Part shown: one piece after another, positions 54,396 to 64,000 of the stretch
Layout of the letters: each line of letters opens with the position of its first letter
How positions within the stretch are numbered: position 1 is the first letter of the stretch
Origin: an uncultured Alistipes sp.
GTDB taxonomy: Bacteria; Bacteroidota; Bacteroidia; Bacteroidales; Rikenellaceae
Direction: 5' to 3'
Assembly (NCBI GenBank): GCA_944321965.1
Contig: CALUNH010000006.1
Span: 1-64,000 of the forward strand
Length of the DNA stretch: 64,000 nucleotides
Notes under the pieces: generated by a model
The model's database searches: none
Told to the model about the DNA's origin: nothing
What the model saw: only the letters and a program-made list of their open reading frames with translations
Program-made: the position numbers and the translations under genes

Positions 54396-57300
54396 CTACG
54401 ACACCCCCAGTTCCTGCAGCTTGGCCTCCAGCGAGGGCAGGTCGTAGAAGAGAATGTCGCGGGGTTTGGCCCCCTGCTGACGGCCGACAATCCCGGCCCT
54501 TTCGAGCTGCATCATGATGCGCCCCGCACGGTTGAATCCCACCTCGTAGTTGCGCTGAATCATCGACGTCGAGATCTGGCCGCTCGACACCGCATCGCGG
54601 GCAATCTCGGCAAAGAGCGAATCGTACTTCACCGGCGCCGAAGACTCCTCACTGCCCACCTGCCCGCCGCCGTCGCCATTGTCGGGCGTATAGTCGGGCA
54701 GTTCGTAGGCTTCGGTGTAACCCTGCTGTTTGGAGATATAGTCGACGATGCGTTCGACCTCCCGGGTCTCGACCAGCGCACACTGGATACGGGTCAGTTC
54801 GCCGTCCTTCGAGATGAGCATGTCACCCCGGCCGATCAGCTGGTCGGCACCCGGGCGGTCGATAATCGTCCGCGAGTCGATCATCTGCATCACGCGGAAA
54901 GCGATACGGGCCGGGAAATTGGCCTTGATCTTTCCCGTGATGACGTCGACCGACGGACGCTGCGTGGCGATAATCAGGTGGATACCGATGGCGCGGGCCT
55001 TCTGTGCCAGGCGCGTCACGGGCGTTTCGACCTCCTTGGCCGTCATGATCAGGTCGGCGAACTCGTCGATCACCACCACGATATAGGGCAGGTAGCGGTG
55101 CTTGTGCTGGGGGTTCAGACGTCGGGCGACGAATTTCGCATTGTATTCCGAGATGTTGCGCACCTCGGCCTTCTTGCAGAGTTCCAGCCGCTCGTCCATC
55201 TCCACGCACAGCGAGTTGAGCGTATAGACCGCCTTTTTGGGGTCGGTGACGATCGCCTCCTCCTCGGACTGCATCTTGGCCAGGAAGTGGCGTTCGATCT
55301 TGGCGTAGAGCGAGAACTCCACCATCTTGGGGTCGATCATCACGAATTTCAGCTGCGCGGGGTGCTTGCGGTAGAGCAGCGACGTGATGATGGCATTCAG
55401 CCCGACGGACTTGCCCTGTCCCGTGGCACCCGCCACAAGCAGGTGGGGCATCTTCGTCAGGTCGAAGACGTAATTTTCATTCTGGATCGTGCGCCCGATG
55501 ACCACCGGCAGCTCGGCCTTCGACTCCTGGAAGCGCAGCGAACGGATCGCCGAATACATCGAAACGATCTGCTTGTGACGGTTCGGGACCTCGATACCGA
55601 TCGTTCCGCGGCCCGGGATCGGCGCGATGATGCGGATGCCCGATTCAGCCTTGAGGCTCTGGGCAATATCGTTCTGCAGACCCTGAATCTTCGAGATCTT
55701 GACCCCCTGGGCCTGGACGATCTCGTAGAGCGTCACCGTGGGGCCCACCGTGGCCTTGATCCGCTGGATCGGAATGCCGAAATACTTGAGCGTCTCCTCG
55801 ATGCGGGTCTTGTTCTCGTAAATCTCCTCGTCCGAGACCTCCGAATCCGAGACATAGTCCTCCAGCAGCGTTACGGGCGGTTTGCGGTAGTTCACCAGGT
55901 CCTTCAGCGGGTCGTAGCTCTCCGTGGGGATCGACTTCGCGTCGACGAGCTTCGCCTCGTGCTCCTCGACCGTCACCACAATCCCCTCCGCCGGGGCTCC
56001 GCTCCCCGCGGCACCGCCTGCCGGAAGCGCCTCCCGACCCGCAGCCGCGGCGTCATGCTCCGCCGTCGTCTCCGCATCCGAAGCGTCCACCAGTTCGATC
56101 GCCTCCGCATCGTGCCGCAACTCTTCCGCGCCTTCGGCGCCGGGTTCCCCGACAAACGGGTACTCCCCCACAACCTCCTCGTTGCCAACGGGCTCCTCGT
56201 CGTCGCCGACCGTGATTTCGATAAACGGATCGTCCGGATTGCCGACCACTCCGCCCGGAGCACCTCCCCGGCGCTGCGGACGTTCCAGTTCGACCAGTCC
56301 GCCGCGGCCCATCACCACACGCCCTTCGGGGCGCGAGAGGTCCACTTCGGTGAATGCCCCCGCCTCCCCGGATTCGGGGGCGGAAGCCGCGACCTCCGTC
56401 GGCGGCGCAATGGGACGTCCGTCGGGCGTCAGCTCCACGAAGGGGCTTTCGTCCGCCGCCGGACGCCGGAGGTTCTCCCGCTGTGCCGCCGACGCGGAAC
56501 CGGCACGCCCCGGCTCTCCGCCACGCGGCCCGGCCGGGCGCTCGACCTGCAGCCCCGCCGTCGCGGATCCCGCACCCTTCGCATCGGCCCCCTCCGCACG
56601 CCGCATTCCCGGCTCCCGGAGCTCCGCACCCTTCGCTTCCCCGTCCCGGGCTTCCGCGCCCGGCCGGGCCGCCGCATCGGCATTCCGCGACGCCGGTTCC
56701 GGAGTCCGGGGCGCTTTTGCCGCAGCGGAGGCTGCGGCGCGCCCCTCCGTCGCGGCATCCGCCAGCGGAGCGGGCCCGTCGAGCGGCGTATCCTCCTCAC
56801 CATGAGGACGGATCACCTTGTTGCGGACCGTATCGACGATCTTTTCGCTCTGATCCACCAGGACATTTCCCGCCCGGTTGACCTTGTTGATGAAGTTGCG
56901 GTTGATGAAGACGCCCGTGAGGATCCAGCCTCCGACGAGCAGGATCAGCGTCCCGAGCGACCCGATGGCCCCGGGCAGCAGCCCGATCGCCTCACCGCCG
57001 CCATAGGGATGGCGGCTGGCCATGAGGTTTCCGAAGGCTCCGCCCCAGCCCGTACTCGAACAGAGGCTCCAACGCATGTCGAAGAGGTATCCCAGGGTCA
57101 TCGACCCGAGGATCATGATGAAGAAGAGCGAGAGGATCGACTGGTTGAGCCGCAGGGGCTGCTGACGGATGATCCGCACCCCGATGAGGATCAGCATCAC
57201 GGGGATCAGAATCCCGAAGATGCCGAACGAACCGTCGACCAGCAGGCGACCCAGACGGGCGCCGAGGGGCCCGCAGGGGTTTTCGATCTCGGCACCGAGC

Positions 57301-57491
57301 AACTCGCGGTCCTCGGCGGTTTTTTGCAGGACGCTCTGGTCCGCGGCCCAGCTGAAAAAGGAGAAGAAAACCGCCGCGGCGGCGAAAATCCCCACGCACA
57401 GGAGCAGCAGACCCGCAATCCAGCGGGCGCTGTCCCGGTTCGAGCGCTGGACGTTCTGCCGGGAGTTGGAGGATGTATTTCGGGATGCCAT
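54396..57491 (-). CDS. ftsK: FtsK/SpoIIIE DNA translocase
   Basis: 1031 residues from the ATG at 57491. Four N-terminal membrane helices anchor it at the septum, then about 300 residues of charged, Ala/Glu/Pro-rich linker. The motor has Walker A GATGQGKS (Lys694) and Walker B VVVIDEFAD, and a gamma winged-helix (SSGQISTSMIQRNYEVGFNRA) at the C-terminus reads polar DNA motifs. It moves chromosome termini into daughter cells. A TTG at 57524 extends the frame but falls in the -7 box, so it is rejected. Confidence 0.95.
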   Translation of the reverse strand: MASRNTSSNSRQNVQRSNRDSARWIAGLLLLCVGIFAAAAVFFSFFSWAADQSVLQKTAEDRELLGAEIENPCGPLGARLGRLLVDGSFGIFGILIPVMLILIGVRIIRQQPLRLNQSILSLFFIMILGSMTLGYLFDMRWSLCSSTGWGGAFGNLMASRHPYGGGEAIGLLPGAIGSLGTLILLVGGWILTGVFINRNFINKVNRAGNVLVDQSEKIVDTVRNKVIRPHGEEDTPLDGPAPLADAATEGRAAASAAAKAPRTPEPASRNADAAARPGAEARDGEAKGAELREPGMRRAEGADAKGAGSATAGLQVERPAGPRGGEPGRAGSASAAQRENLRRPAADESPFVELTPDGRPIAPPTEVAASAPESGEAGAFTEVDLSRPEGRVVMGRGGLVELERPQRRGGAPGGVVGNPDDPFIEITVGDDEEPVGNEEVVGEYPFVGEPGAEGAEELRHDAEAIELVDASDAETTAEHDAAAAGREALPAGGAAGSGAPAEGIVVTVEEHEAKLVDAKSIPTESYDPLKDLVNYRKPPVTLLEDYVSDSEVSDEEIYENKTRIEETLKYFGIPIQRIKATVGPTVTLYEIVQAQGVKISKIQGLQNDIAQSLKAESGIRIIAPIPGRGTIGIEVPNRHKQIVSMYSAIRSLRFQESKAELPVVIGRTIQNENYVFDLTKMPHLLVAGATGQGKSVGLNAIITSLLYRKHPAQLKFVMIDPKMVEFSLYAKIERHFLAKMQSEEEAIVTDPKKAVYTLNSLCVEMDERLELCKKAEVRNISEYNAKFVARRLNPQHKHRYLPYIVVVIDEFADLIMTAKEVETPVTRLAQKARAIGIHLIIATQRPSVDVITGKIKANFPARIAFRVMQMIDSRTIIDRPGADQLIGRGDMLISKDGELTRIQCALVETREVERIVDYISKQQGYTEAYELPDYTPDNGDGGGQVGSEESSAPVKYDSLFAEIARDAVSSGQISTSMIQRNYEVGFNRAGRIMMQLERAGIVGRQQGAKPRDILFYDLPSLEAKLQELGVS

Positions 57492-57521
57492 TTTCCTGAA
57501 TTTCGTCTTGATTCTATCGAA

Positions 57522-57529
57522 CAAAGATA
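57522..57529 (-). promoter_or_regulatory. -7 box for ftsK
   Basis: TATCTTTG on the minus strand, 31 nt before the ATG at 57491. It overlaps a potential upstream TTG start codon. Confidence 0.55.
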
Positions 57530-57583
57530 GGGATTTTTTCCGAGATTCCGGGTCTCGGAGGGGTGAAAATGGGGAATGCGCGG

Positions 57584-58357
57584 TTACAGGGATTCGAAAG
57601 CCTTCTGTTCGAGGCGCCGACGATAGGCTTCATCGGCAAAGGTCCGGAAGGCGAACTCCGGGCGGTGCTCCGCAGCGGACCGCAGGCCGTCCCGGTCGAG
57701 CAGCTGCACGACCCGCCGCGCCACGGCGGGCGACGGATCGACGATCGTCACGCCGCGCCCCGCCACGACCCGTTCCAGGACGGGCAGCAGGAAGGGATAA
57801 TGCGTGCACCCCAGGACGATCTGGTCGGCACCCCGCGCCAGCATCGGCTTCACGGCGGCCCGCACGCACGCTTCGGCCTCGGGCGCCGCCTCACGGTCGC
57901 CCTCGACCAGCTCCACGAAACCGCGCCCAGGCACCATCAGCACCTCGATTCCCTCGCCGTACTTCGCGGCCGTGCGGCGGAACAGGTCGCCGTCGAGGCT
58001 CCGCTCCGTGGCCAGCACCCCCACCACCCGGCTCCGGGTGGCCAGGCAGGCGGGCTTCACCGCCGGTTCCATGCCGACAATCGGCACCCCTGCGTATTTC
58101 GCACGCAGGAAGTCGATCGCCGCGGCCGTCGCCGTATTGCAGGCCACGACGACGAGCTTGCAACCCTCCGCCACAAGCCGCCCGACCGCTTCGTCGGCCA
58201 ACCGCCGGATCTCCTCCCGCGGGCGCGAACCGTAGGGGCAGTTCTTCCCGTCGCCCAGGTAGAGAAGCGACTCCCCGGGCAGCGCGCGCCGGATCTCGCG
58301 CCAGACGGTCAGACCGCCCAGCCCCGAATCGTAAACGCCTATGGGTGCATTGTTCAC
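57584..58357 (-). CDS. murI: Glutamate racemase
   Basis: 257 residues; makes D-glutamate for peptidoglycan. Paired active-site cysteines are Cys73 (ACNTATAAA) and Cys184 (GCTHYP); the N-terminal VYDSGLGGL motif is present. The start is GTG at 58357, 20 nt after aroK; no ATG is available without running deep into aroK. Length fits the family. Confidence 0.94.
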   Translation of the reverse strand: MNNAPIGVYDSGLGGLTVWREIRRALPGESLLYLGDGKNCPYGSRPREEIRRLADEAVGRLVAEGCKLVVVACNTATAAAIDFLRAKYAGVPIVGMEPAVKPACLATRSRVVGVLATERSLDGDLFRRTAAKYGEGIEVLMVPGRGFVELVEGDREAAPEAEACVRAAVKPMLARGADQIVLGCTHYPFLLPVLERVVAGRGVTIVDPSPAVARRVVQLLDRDGLRSAAEHRPEFAFRTFADEAYRRRLEQKAFESL

Positions 58358-58377
58358 GGCTGCTTCGCTTTTGAGAA

Positions 58378-58899
58378 TCAGTCTGCGGCGTGCGTGACGA
58401 TCCGCTCGACGATTTCGTCGTCCGAACATCCCTCGCACTCGATGATCTGTGCGGCCCGGGCGTAGAAGGGTTCGCGGGAGGCCATGTCCCGTGTCATGAA
58501 GGCGACCAGTTCCTCGTCGTTCAGGCCCCGCAGGCGGGGGCGTTTCCGGCGCCCGTAGGGGCTCAGGCGGCTGGCGATGTTCTCCGCCGAACGCCGCAGG
58601 TAGACCGTGTGTCCCGCGGCATTCATCCGCGTCATGTTGTCGCCCCAGACGGGCAGTCCGCCCCCCGTGGAGATCACCGCCGAGGGGTATTCGGCAATCG
58701 AGGCGTCGAGCACCTCCCGCTCGATCTCCCGGAAGCGCCGTTCGCCCTCGTAGCGGAAGAGGTCTGAAACCGAAGCCCCCTCCCGCTCCTCGACCCGCGA
58801 GTCGGTATCGACGAACGGAACCCCCAGGCGCCGGGCCAGCCGTCGCCCCAGGGTGCTCTTGCCGCAACCCATGTATCCGATCAGAAAAACAAGTCCCAT
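58378..58899 (-). CDS. aroK: Shikimate kinase
   Basis: 173 residues; phosphorylates shikimate in chorismate synthesis. Walker A is GYMGCGKS (residues 8-15), then FVDTDSRVEE and STGGGLP with the shikimate-binding residues. Full length. Four nt after parC, so translation is coupled within the parE-parC-aroK-murI unit. Confidence 0.95.
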   Translation of the reverse strand: MGLVFLIGYMGCGKSTLGRRLARRLGVPFVDTDSRVEEREGASVSDLFRYEGERRFREIEREVLDASIAEYPSAVISTGGGLPVWGDNMTRMNAAGHTVYLRRSAENIASRLSPYGRRKRPRLRGLNDEELVAFMTRDMASREPFYARAAQIIECEGCSDDEIVERIVTHAAD

Positions 58900-58903
58900 C
58901 GCG

Positions 58904-61897
58904 TCAGAAAAGATTCAGTTGTTCGGGATCGATCGCCTGCTCGGTATCGCCCTTCGGACGCTCGATCTCGAAGGCCACGCCGCCCGCCTCCGAGCCCGTG
59001 CGGGGCAGCCCCGCATCCGAGACGATTCCGCCCGACGGCGACTCCTTCGACGGCTCTTTCGACGGCTCCTTTGCCGAGGCATTCTCCACGTTATCAACAA
59101 TTTGCATGTCGTTATCCGTTGTTTCCGACAACATGTCGCCGTCAAGCACCTCGTCCTCAGACGGTTCCGGCTCCGACGGAAGTTCCGGTTCGATCATCCG
59201 CAGCGCATCCACCTCGTAGGTGGTCAGGCGCTTGCCCTTCGCACGGTGGCTCTTCACCCCGACAAACTCGTCGACGTCGATCAGATCCGCCGGACGCGAG
59301 GCGTGCGCCCCCTTATAGGTGATCTCCAGCTTCGCACCGGACCGCTCCGTCACGCAGACGAACCGGTCCTCCGGATCCAGAAAGTCCTGCATCCGGTCCG
59401 ACAGCTCCGCCGTGAAACGCTTCATGTAGTAGTACTGCTGCCCCTGATCGTAGTAGCAGAGGCTGTAGACCCGGTCGGGCGAGTAGCGCCCCACGTAGGT
59501 CGTGTCGTCGGGGAAGTGCTGCCCAAGGTCGTAACCCGTAATGTAGTACTGGTTCTTGGCCGTCCAGACGATCAGCTTGTCGTCGCCCTTGAATTCGCCC
59601 AGCAGGCGGCCCCGCCCGTCGGCGTTCAGCCGCCGCACATCCTCGTCGAACCAGATGTCCTGGCCGCCCAGCGTCGACGTCCCGCGCTCCTTCAGCACGA
59701 TCTTGTGGATGCCGTAGCGCGAGAAGAGGTTGCCCTGGCTCTGCCGTCCCTTGATCGCCAGCGTCGAGAAATCCAGGTCCACGATCACCTTCTTCAATCG
59801 CGGACGCGGCTTGAAGTAAACCTTCAACACCTCGGCCTCACCGTTCGGATTCACAGACATATAGAGAATCTCGCTCTTCGGCGTGCCCTTCGTGATGTCG
59901 TACTCCTTGTCGCGCGTGATCCCCTTGATCGCACACCGCTTCATCATGATCGGGCCGTTCTTCCCGTCGCGGTAGAGCACGTTGTAGATCGTCCGCTCGT
60001 CGTTGCGCTTGAAGACCCCGATATAATAGATCCCCTTGTCGAAGAAGGCCTTGTCGCTCACCTTCGTGATGACGTAACGCCCGTCCTTCGTGAAGACGAT
60101 CACGTCGTCGATGTCCGAGCAGTCGCACACGAACTCCGCATCCTTCATCGACTTCCCGATCCCGAAGAAGCCTTCGGCCCGGTCGACGTAGAGTTTCGCG
60201 TTCGTCACCGCCACCTTCGTCGCCTCGATCGAGTCGAACTCCCGCAGCTCCGTGCGCCGCTCGCGCCCCTTGCCGTACTTGTCGCGGATCCGCTCGTACC
60301 ATGCCACCGTATATTCCGTCAGGTGTTCGAGGTTGTATTGCGTCGTCTTGATGTCCTCCTCGATCTGCCGGATCTCGTTGTCGGCCTTCTCCGAATCGTA
60401 ACGCGAAATGCGGATGAACTTCAGCTCCGTGAGGCGCTGCACGTCTTCAAGCGTTACTTCACGTCGCAGCCGTTTCTTAAAGGGTTCCAGGCCCTTATCC
60501 ACGGCCGCATAGGCCTCCTCGCGGGTCTTGCAACCCTCGATCAACTGGTAGAGTTTGTTCTCGATGAAAATCTTCTCTAACGATGCCGCGTGCCACGCCT
60601 CGTTCAGCTCCCCGAGGCGGATCTTCAGCTCCAGCCCCAGCAGCGACCGCGTATGCTCCGCCGAGCGGCGCAGGATCTCCGAAACCCCCAGGAAGTGCGG
60701 CTTCTCGTCCCAGATCACGCAGGCGTTCGGCGCAATCGACACCTCGCAGTCCGTGAAGGCGTAGAGCGCGTCGATCGTCTTGTCCGACGACTCGTCCGTA
60801 GCCACCTGGATGATGATCTCCACCTTGTCCGCCGTATTGTCGTCCACCTTCCGGATCTTGATCTTCCCCTTGTCGTTGGCCTTGATGATCGAATCCTTGA
60901 TCGACTCCGTAGTGGTCGTATAGGGAATCTCCGTGATGGCCAGCGTCCGCTTGTCGATCTTCGAAATCTTCGCACGCACCTTCACCGTACCGCCCCGCAG
61001 GCCGTCGTTGTAGCGGCTCACGTCCGCCATGCCGCCCGTCGGGAAGTCCGGGTAGAGCTGGAACTCGCGCCCCTGCAAATGGGCGATCGCCGCGTTGATC
61101 AGCTCGTTGAAGTTGTGCGGCAGGATCTTCGACGCCAGACCCACGGCGATGCCGTCCGAGCCTTGCGCCAGCAGCAGCGGGAACTTGATCGGCAGCGTCA
61201 CCGGCTCCTCCTTGCGGCCGTCGTACGACAGCATCCATTCGGTCGTCTTCCTGTTGAAGACCACCTCCAGCGCGAATTTCGACAGCCGCGCCTCGATATA
61301 ACGGCCCGCCGCGGCCTCGTCGCCCGTGAGGATATTGCCCCAGTTGCCCTGGCAGTCGATCAGCAGGTCCTTCTGCCCCAACTGCACCAGCGCATCCTTG
61401 ATCGAGGCGTCGCCGTGCGGGTGGTACTGCATGGTCTGCCCCACAAGGTTCGCCACCTTGTTGTAGCGCCCGTCGTCCACCACCTTCATCGCGTGCAGGA
61501 TCCGTCGCTGGACCGGCTTCAGGCCATCCTCGACGTGCGGAACGGCGCGTTCCAGGATCACGTACGAGGCGTAATCCAGGAACCAGTTCTTGTACATGCC
61601 CGTCAGTTTGCGCACGTCGCCCTCGTCCTGCGTCAGGCGGTCGAATTTCCCGGGCTTCACCGAAGACGCCCCCGCTGCGGAGCCGCCGGGCACATCCGCC
61701 CCATCGGCCGCATCCGCCGCATCCGCCGCCTCATCTTCCACTCCATCCACCGCCTCGTCCGTCACCTCGTCTGCCGCCTCGTCTGCCGCCTCGTCCGTCA
61801 CCTCGTCCGCCGCCTCGTCTGCCGCATCCGGGGTCGGGGCATCTCCGTCGAATGCCTCCTCCGGAATCAGATCGTCTCTATCCTTGTTCTTTGCCAT
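58904..61897 (-). CDS. parC: Topoisomerase IV subunit A
   Basis: 997 residues; decatenates daughter chromosomes with ParE. Catalytic Tyr200 lies in AAGRYIEARL. At the quinolone positions it has Ala164 and Asp168 (HPHGDASIKD) where E. coli ParC has Ser80 and Glu84. The first 80 residues are an acidic repeat tract (DEAADEVT units) encoded by a 12-nt DNA repeat at about 61735-61830, and the C-terminal 120 residues are also low complexity. Its start is 6 nt from the parE stop. Length and pairing with parE distinguish it from gyrA. Confidence 0.94.
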   Translation of the reverse strand: MAKNKDRDDLIPEEAFDGDAPTPDAADEAADEVTDEAADEAADEVTDEAVDGVEDEAADAADAADGADVPGGSAAGASSVKPGKFDRLTQDEGDVRKLTGMYKNWFLDYASYVILERAVPHVEDGLKPVQRRILHAMKVVDDGRYNKVANLVGQTMQYHPHGDASIKDALVQLGQKDLLIDCQGNWGNILTGDEAAAGRYIEARLSKFALEVVFNRKTTEWMLSYDGRKEEPVTLPIKFPLLLAQGSDGIAVGLASKILPHNFNELINAAIAHLQGREFQLYPDFPTGGMADVSRYNDGLRGGTVKVRAKISKIDKRTLAITEIPYTTTTESIKDSIIKANDKGKIKIRKVDDNTADKVEIIIQVATDESSDKTIDALYAFTDCEVSIAPNACVIWDEKPHFLGVSEILRRSAEHTRSLLGLELKIRLGELNEAWHAASLEKIFIENKLYQLIEGCKTREEAYAAVDKGLEPFKKRLRREVTLEDVQRLTELKFIRISRYDSEKADNEIRQIEEDIKTTQYNLEHLTEYTVAWYERIRDKYGKGRERRTELREFDSIEATKVAVTNAKLYVDRAEGFFGIGKSMKDAEFVCDCSDIDDVIVFTKDGRYVITKVSDKAFFDKGIYYIGVFKRNDERTIYNVLYRDGKNGPIMMKRCAIKGITRDKEYDITKGTPKSEILYMSVNPNGEAEVLKVYFKPRPRLKKVIVDLDFSTLAIKGRQSQGNLFSRYGIHKIVLKERGTSTLGGQDIWFDEDVRRLNADGRGRLLGEFKGDDKLIVWTAKNQYYITGYDLGQHFPDDTTYVGRYSPDRVYSLCYYDQGQQYYYMKRFTAELSDRMQDFLDPEDRFVCVTERSGAKLEITYKGAHASRPADLIDVDEFVGVKSHRAKGKRLTTYEVDALRMIEPELPSEPEPSEDEVLDGDMLSETTDNDMQIVDNVENASAKEPSKEPSKESPSGGIVSDAGLPRTGSEAGGVAFEIERPKGDTEQAIDPEQLNLF

Positions 61898-61903
61898 AGT
61901 CGC

Positions 61904-63799
61904 TTAGCTGATTTTCAGATCCTGCTCCACGAGGTCCTCCTCGATGCGCAGGTTGTCGATGATGAAACCCTGCCGTTCGTAGGTGTTCTTGCCCATGTAG
62001 AACTCCAGCAGGTCGTGGATCGGGTCGTCCTTCGTGATGCGCACCTTGTCCAGCCGCATGTTCTCGCCGATGAACTCCCGGAACTCGTCCGGCGAAATCT
62101 CGCCCAGACCCTTGAACCGCGTGATCTCCGCATTCGCCCCCAGTTTCGCAATCGCCCGCTGGCGCTCCTCCTCCGAGTAGCAGTAGAGCGTCTCCTTCCT
62201 GTTGCGCACGCGGAACAGCGGCGTCTGCAGCACGAACAGGTGGCCCTGGCGGATCACGTCCGGGAAGAACTGCAGGAAGAAGGTCATCATCAGCAGCCGG
62301 ATGTGCATCCCGTCGACATCGGCATCCGTCGCAATGACCACCTTGTTGTAACGCAGGTTGTCCATGTCCTCCTCGATGTTCAGCGCCGCCTGCAGCAGGT
62401 TGAACTCCTCGTTCTCGTAGACCACCTTCTTCGTCAGCCCGTAGCAGTTCAGCGGCTTGCCCCGCAGCGAGAAGACCGCCTGCGTGCGCACGTCGCGGCT
62501 CTTGGTGATCGAGCCCGACGCCGAGTTACCCTCCGTGATGAAGATCATCGACTGCTCGGCCAGCTCGTTGCGGTCCGTGCGGTGGATCTTGCAGTCGCGC
62601 AGCTTGCGGTTGTTCAGCGAAACCTTCTTCGCCGTCTCCCGCGCCTTCTTCTGGATCCCCGAAATCGCCTTCCGCTCCTTCTCGTTCTCCACGATCTTCT
62701 TCTGCAGGATCTGAGCCGTCTCGGCGTGTTTGTGCAGGTAGTCGTCGAGGTGTTTGCCCAGGAAGTCCACCACGAAGTTGCGGATCGTCGGGCCCGACTT
62801 CGACATCTCCTTCGAGCCGAGCTTCGTCTTCGTCTGCGACTCGAAGATCGGGCTCGAAACCTTGATCGAGATCGCCCCGATGAGCGACGTGCGGATATCC
62901 GACGGGTCGTAGTCCTTGTGGTAGAACTCCCGGATCGTCTTGGCGATCGCCTCGCGGAAGGCCGCCTGGTGCGTGCCGCCCTGCGTCGTGTACTGTCCGT
63001 TGACGAACGAATAGCAGCTCTCGCCGTAGCCCGTGCCGTGGGCGATCACCACCTCGATGTCCTCGCCCGAAAGGTGGATCGGCGGGTAGAGCGGATCCTC
63101 GGACATGTTCTCGTTCAGCAGGTCCAGCAGTCCGTTTTTCGAGGCGTAGCTCTTCCCGTTGAAGCGGATCGTCAGACCCCGGTTCAGGTAGGTGTAGTTG
63201 CGCACCAGCTGCTCGACGTACTCCAGGTTGTAGCTGTAGGGGCCGAAAACCGTCTCGTCGACCCGGAAGCGGATCTCCGTGCCGTTCTTCTCCGCAAGGC
63301 CGCTCTCCCAACGGTCGCTCTGTTCGAGCCCCTGCTCGAAATAGACCGTATGCGCCTCGCCATTGCGGATCGAACGCGCGGAAAAACGGCTCGACAGGTA
63401 ATTCACAGCCTTCACACCCACGCCGTTCAGGCCCACCGTCTTCTTGAAGGCCGCACCCTCCTCGTCATCGTCGTACTTGCCGCCCGTGTTCATCACGCTC
63501 ACCGCCGCAGACAGCGAATTGAGCGGAATGCCCCGACCGTAGTCGCGCACCGTCACCTCGTTGTCCTCCACCGTGATGTCGATCTGGTGGCCATAGCCGT
63601 TCATGTACTCGTCGATCGAGTTGTCCGTCACCTCCTTGATCAGCACGTAGATGCCGTCGTCGGGCTGCGTCCCGTCGCCCAGCTTGCCGATATACATCCC
63701 CGGCCGCAGCCGCACGTGCTCACGCGGCGTCAGCGTGCGGATCGCATCGTCGCCGTAATTGTTCGTGTTCGTCGTGTTCGTATTGAGTAAATCTGCCAT
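61904..63799 (-). CDS. parE: Topoisomerase IV subunit B
   Basis: 631 residues; ATPase subunit of topoisomerase IV. GHKL ATP site ([34 protein letters not shown]), transducer domain, and TOPRIM domain with EGNSASG and DADVDG metal-binding motifs. N-terminal Asn/Thr-rich stretch is short. It is three nt from the upstream acyltransferase gene, so this is one operon. Confidence 0.95.
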   Translation of the reverse strand: MADLLNTNTTNTNNYGDDAIRTLTPREHVRLRPGMYIGKLGDGTQPDDGIYVLIKEVTDNSIDEYMNGYGHQIDITVEDNEVTVRDYGRGIPLNSLSAAVSVMNTGGKYDDDEEGAAFKKTVGLNGVGVKAVNYLSSRFSARSIRNGEAHTVYFEQGLEQSDRWESGLAEKNGTEIRFRVDETVFGPYSYNLEYVEQLVRNYTYLNRGLTIRFNGKSYASKNGLLDLLNENMSEDPLYPPIHLSGEDIEVVIAHGTGYGESCYSFVNGQYTTQGGTHQAAFREAIAKTIREFYHKDYDPSDIRTSLIGAISIKVSSPIFESQTKTKLGSKEMSKSGPTIRNFVVDFLGKHLDDYLHKHAETAQILQKKIVENEKERKAISGIQKKARETAKKVSLNNRKLRDCKIHRTDRNELAEQSMIFITEGNSASGSITKSRDVRTQAVFSLRGKPLNCYGLTKKVVYENEEFNLLQAALNIEEDMDNLRYNKVVIATDADVDGMHIRLLMMTFFLQFFPDVIRQGHLFVLQTPLFRVRNRKETLYCYSEEERQRAIAKLGANAEITRFKGLGEISPDEFREFIGENMRLDKVRITKDDPIHDLLEFYMGKNTYERQGFIIDNLRIEEDLVEQDLKIS

Positions 63800-63802
63800 A
63801 GT

Positions 63803-64000
63803 CTATCGGTTCTTCCGGATGTCGGCCAGCGCCGCGCACATCGCATCGTACACCTCCGTCATCAGTTCGTGCGGCTCCGTCGCCGCAACACGCTCCGCCG
63901 GAATCGGCGGAAGCACCCGGATCGTGATCCGGTTGCCCCAGTTGAAGAGCAGGTTCTTCCGGATCAGCGTCCGCGTGCCCTCCAGCACCACCGGGAGAAT
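63803..64000 (-). CDS. PlsC-like acyltransferase, C-terminal part
   Basis: About 65 residues of the 3' end; the gene continues past base 64000 on the minus strand. The visible ILPVVLEGTRTLI and later VRVLPPIPAERV segments look like the end of a 1-acylglycerol-3-phosphate acyltransferase (phospholipid synthesis). The catalytic HX4D part lies outside the window. Internal GTG codons are not the start. Confidence 0.65.
   Translation of the reverse strand: MLPVVLEGTRTLIRKNLLFNWGNRITIRVLPPIPAERVAATEPHELMTEVYDAMCAALADIRKNR

Noticed and set aside
57492-57524. TTG start for ftsK adding 11 residues
   Set aside because: The TTG lies inside a TATCTTTG -7 box, so it would not be in the transcript; ATG at 57491 fits better.
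60590-63790. Long plus-strand frame over parC/parE
   Set aside because: Opposite-strand shadow of two intact topoisomerase genes, Arg/His/Leu-rich.

Overview
This is a chromosomal segment of a GC-rich member of the Bacteroidota, most likely an Alistipes-like Bacteroidales (the genus is inferred, not proven). The evidence is a SusC/SusD pair with an ECF sigma factor and FecR anti-sigma, Bacteroidota-restricted lipoprotein families (DUF4843, PKD-like, DUF4861, DUF4919, DUF5106), and Bacteroidota-type -7 boxes (TAnnTTTG) upstream of many genes. No rRNA, tRNA, phage, IS transposase or CRISPR was found.

Layout. 1-7 kb: the 3' end of a PPi-dependent phosphofructokinase, a YpsA-like protein, two small membrane proteins, reverse rubrerythrin, a thioredoxin-like lipoprotein, and a glutamate antiporter plus glutaminase pair (probable glutamine-dependent acid resistance). 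7-11 kb: an etfB-etfA-acyl-CoA dehydrogenase operon with stop/start overlaps. 11-17 kb: purA, a small acidic protein, ligA, dapA and a DUF4919 protein. 17-33 kb: a clostripain-like lipoprotein, then an eight-gene outer-membrane uptake locus (ECF sigma, FecR, STN-SusC, SusD, two lipoproteins, a zinc metalloprotease and a translationally coupled paralogue that has lost every zinc ligand). 33-36 kb: rluB and a MATE transporter. 36-48 kb: a complete galacturonate pathway (uxaC, kdgK, eda, exuT-like, uxaB, uxaA) ending in a pectinesterase, with a divergent DUF4861 lipoprotein and a second KdgK-like kinase. 48-49.4 kb: a gene-poor stretch with a candidate small RNA and hairpin-bounded repeat elements. 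49.4-64 kb: a TPR protein, gyrA, a LolA-like protein, ftsK, murI, aroK, parC, parE and the end of a plsC-like acyltransferase.

Two observations stand out. A family of intergenic elements (10.9-11.2 kb and 48.8-49.3 kb) is bounded at each end by a 17-nt hairpin with 7-bp arms. The arms differ from hairpin to hairpin but always pair perfectly, and the 3-nt loop is constant. The uptake locus carries an active metalloprotease next to a pseudoprotease. A well-formed promoter-to-terminator unit without an ORF (48636-48771, minus strand) is a plausible unannotated sRNA. Many housekeeping proteins here (LigA, RluB, FtsK, ParC, the APC antiporter) carry long low-complexity extensions.
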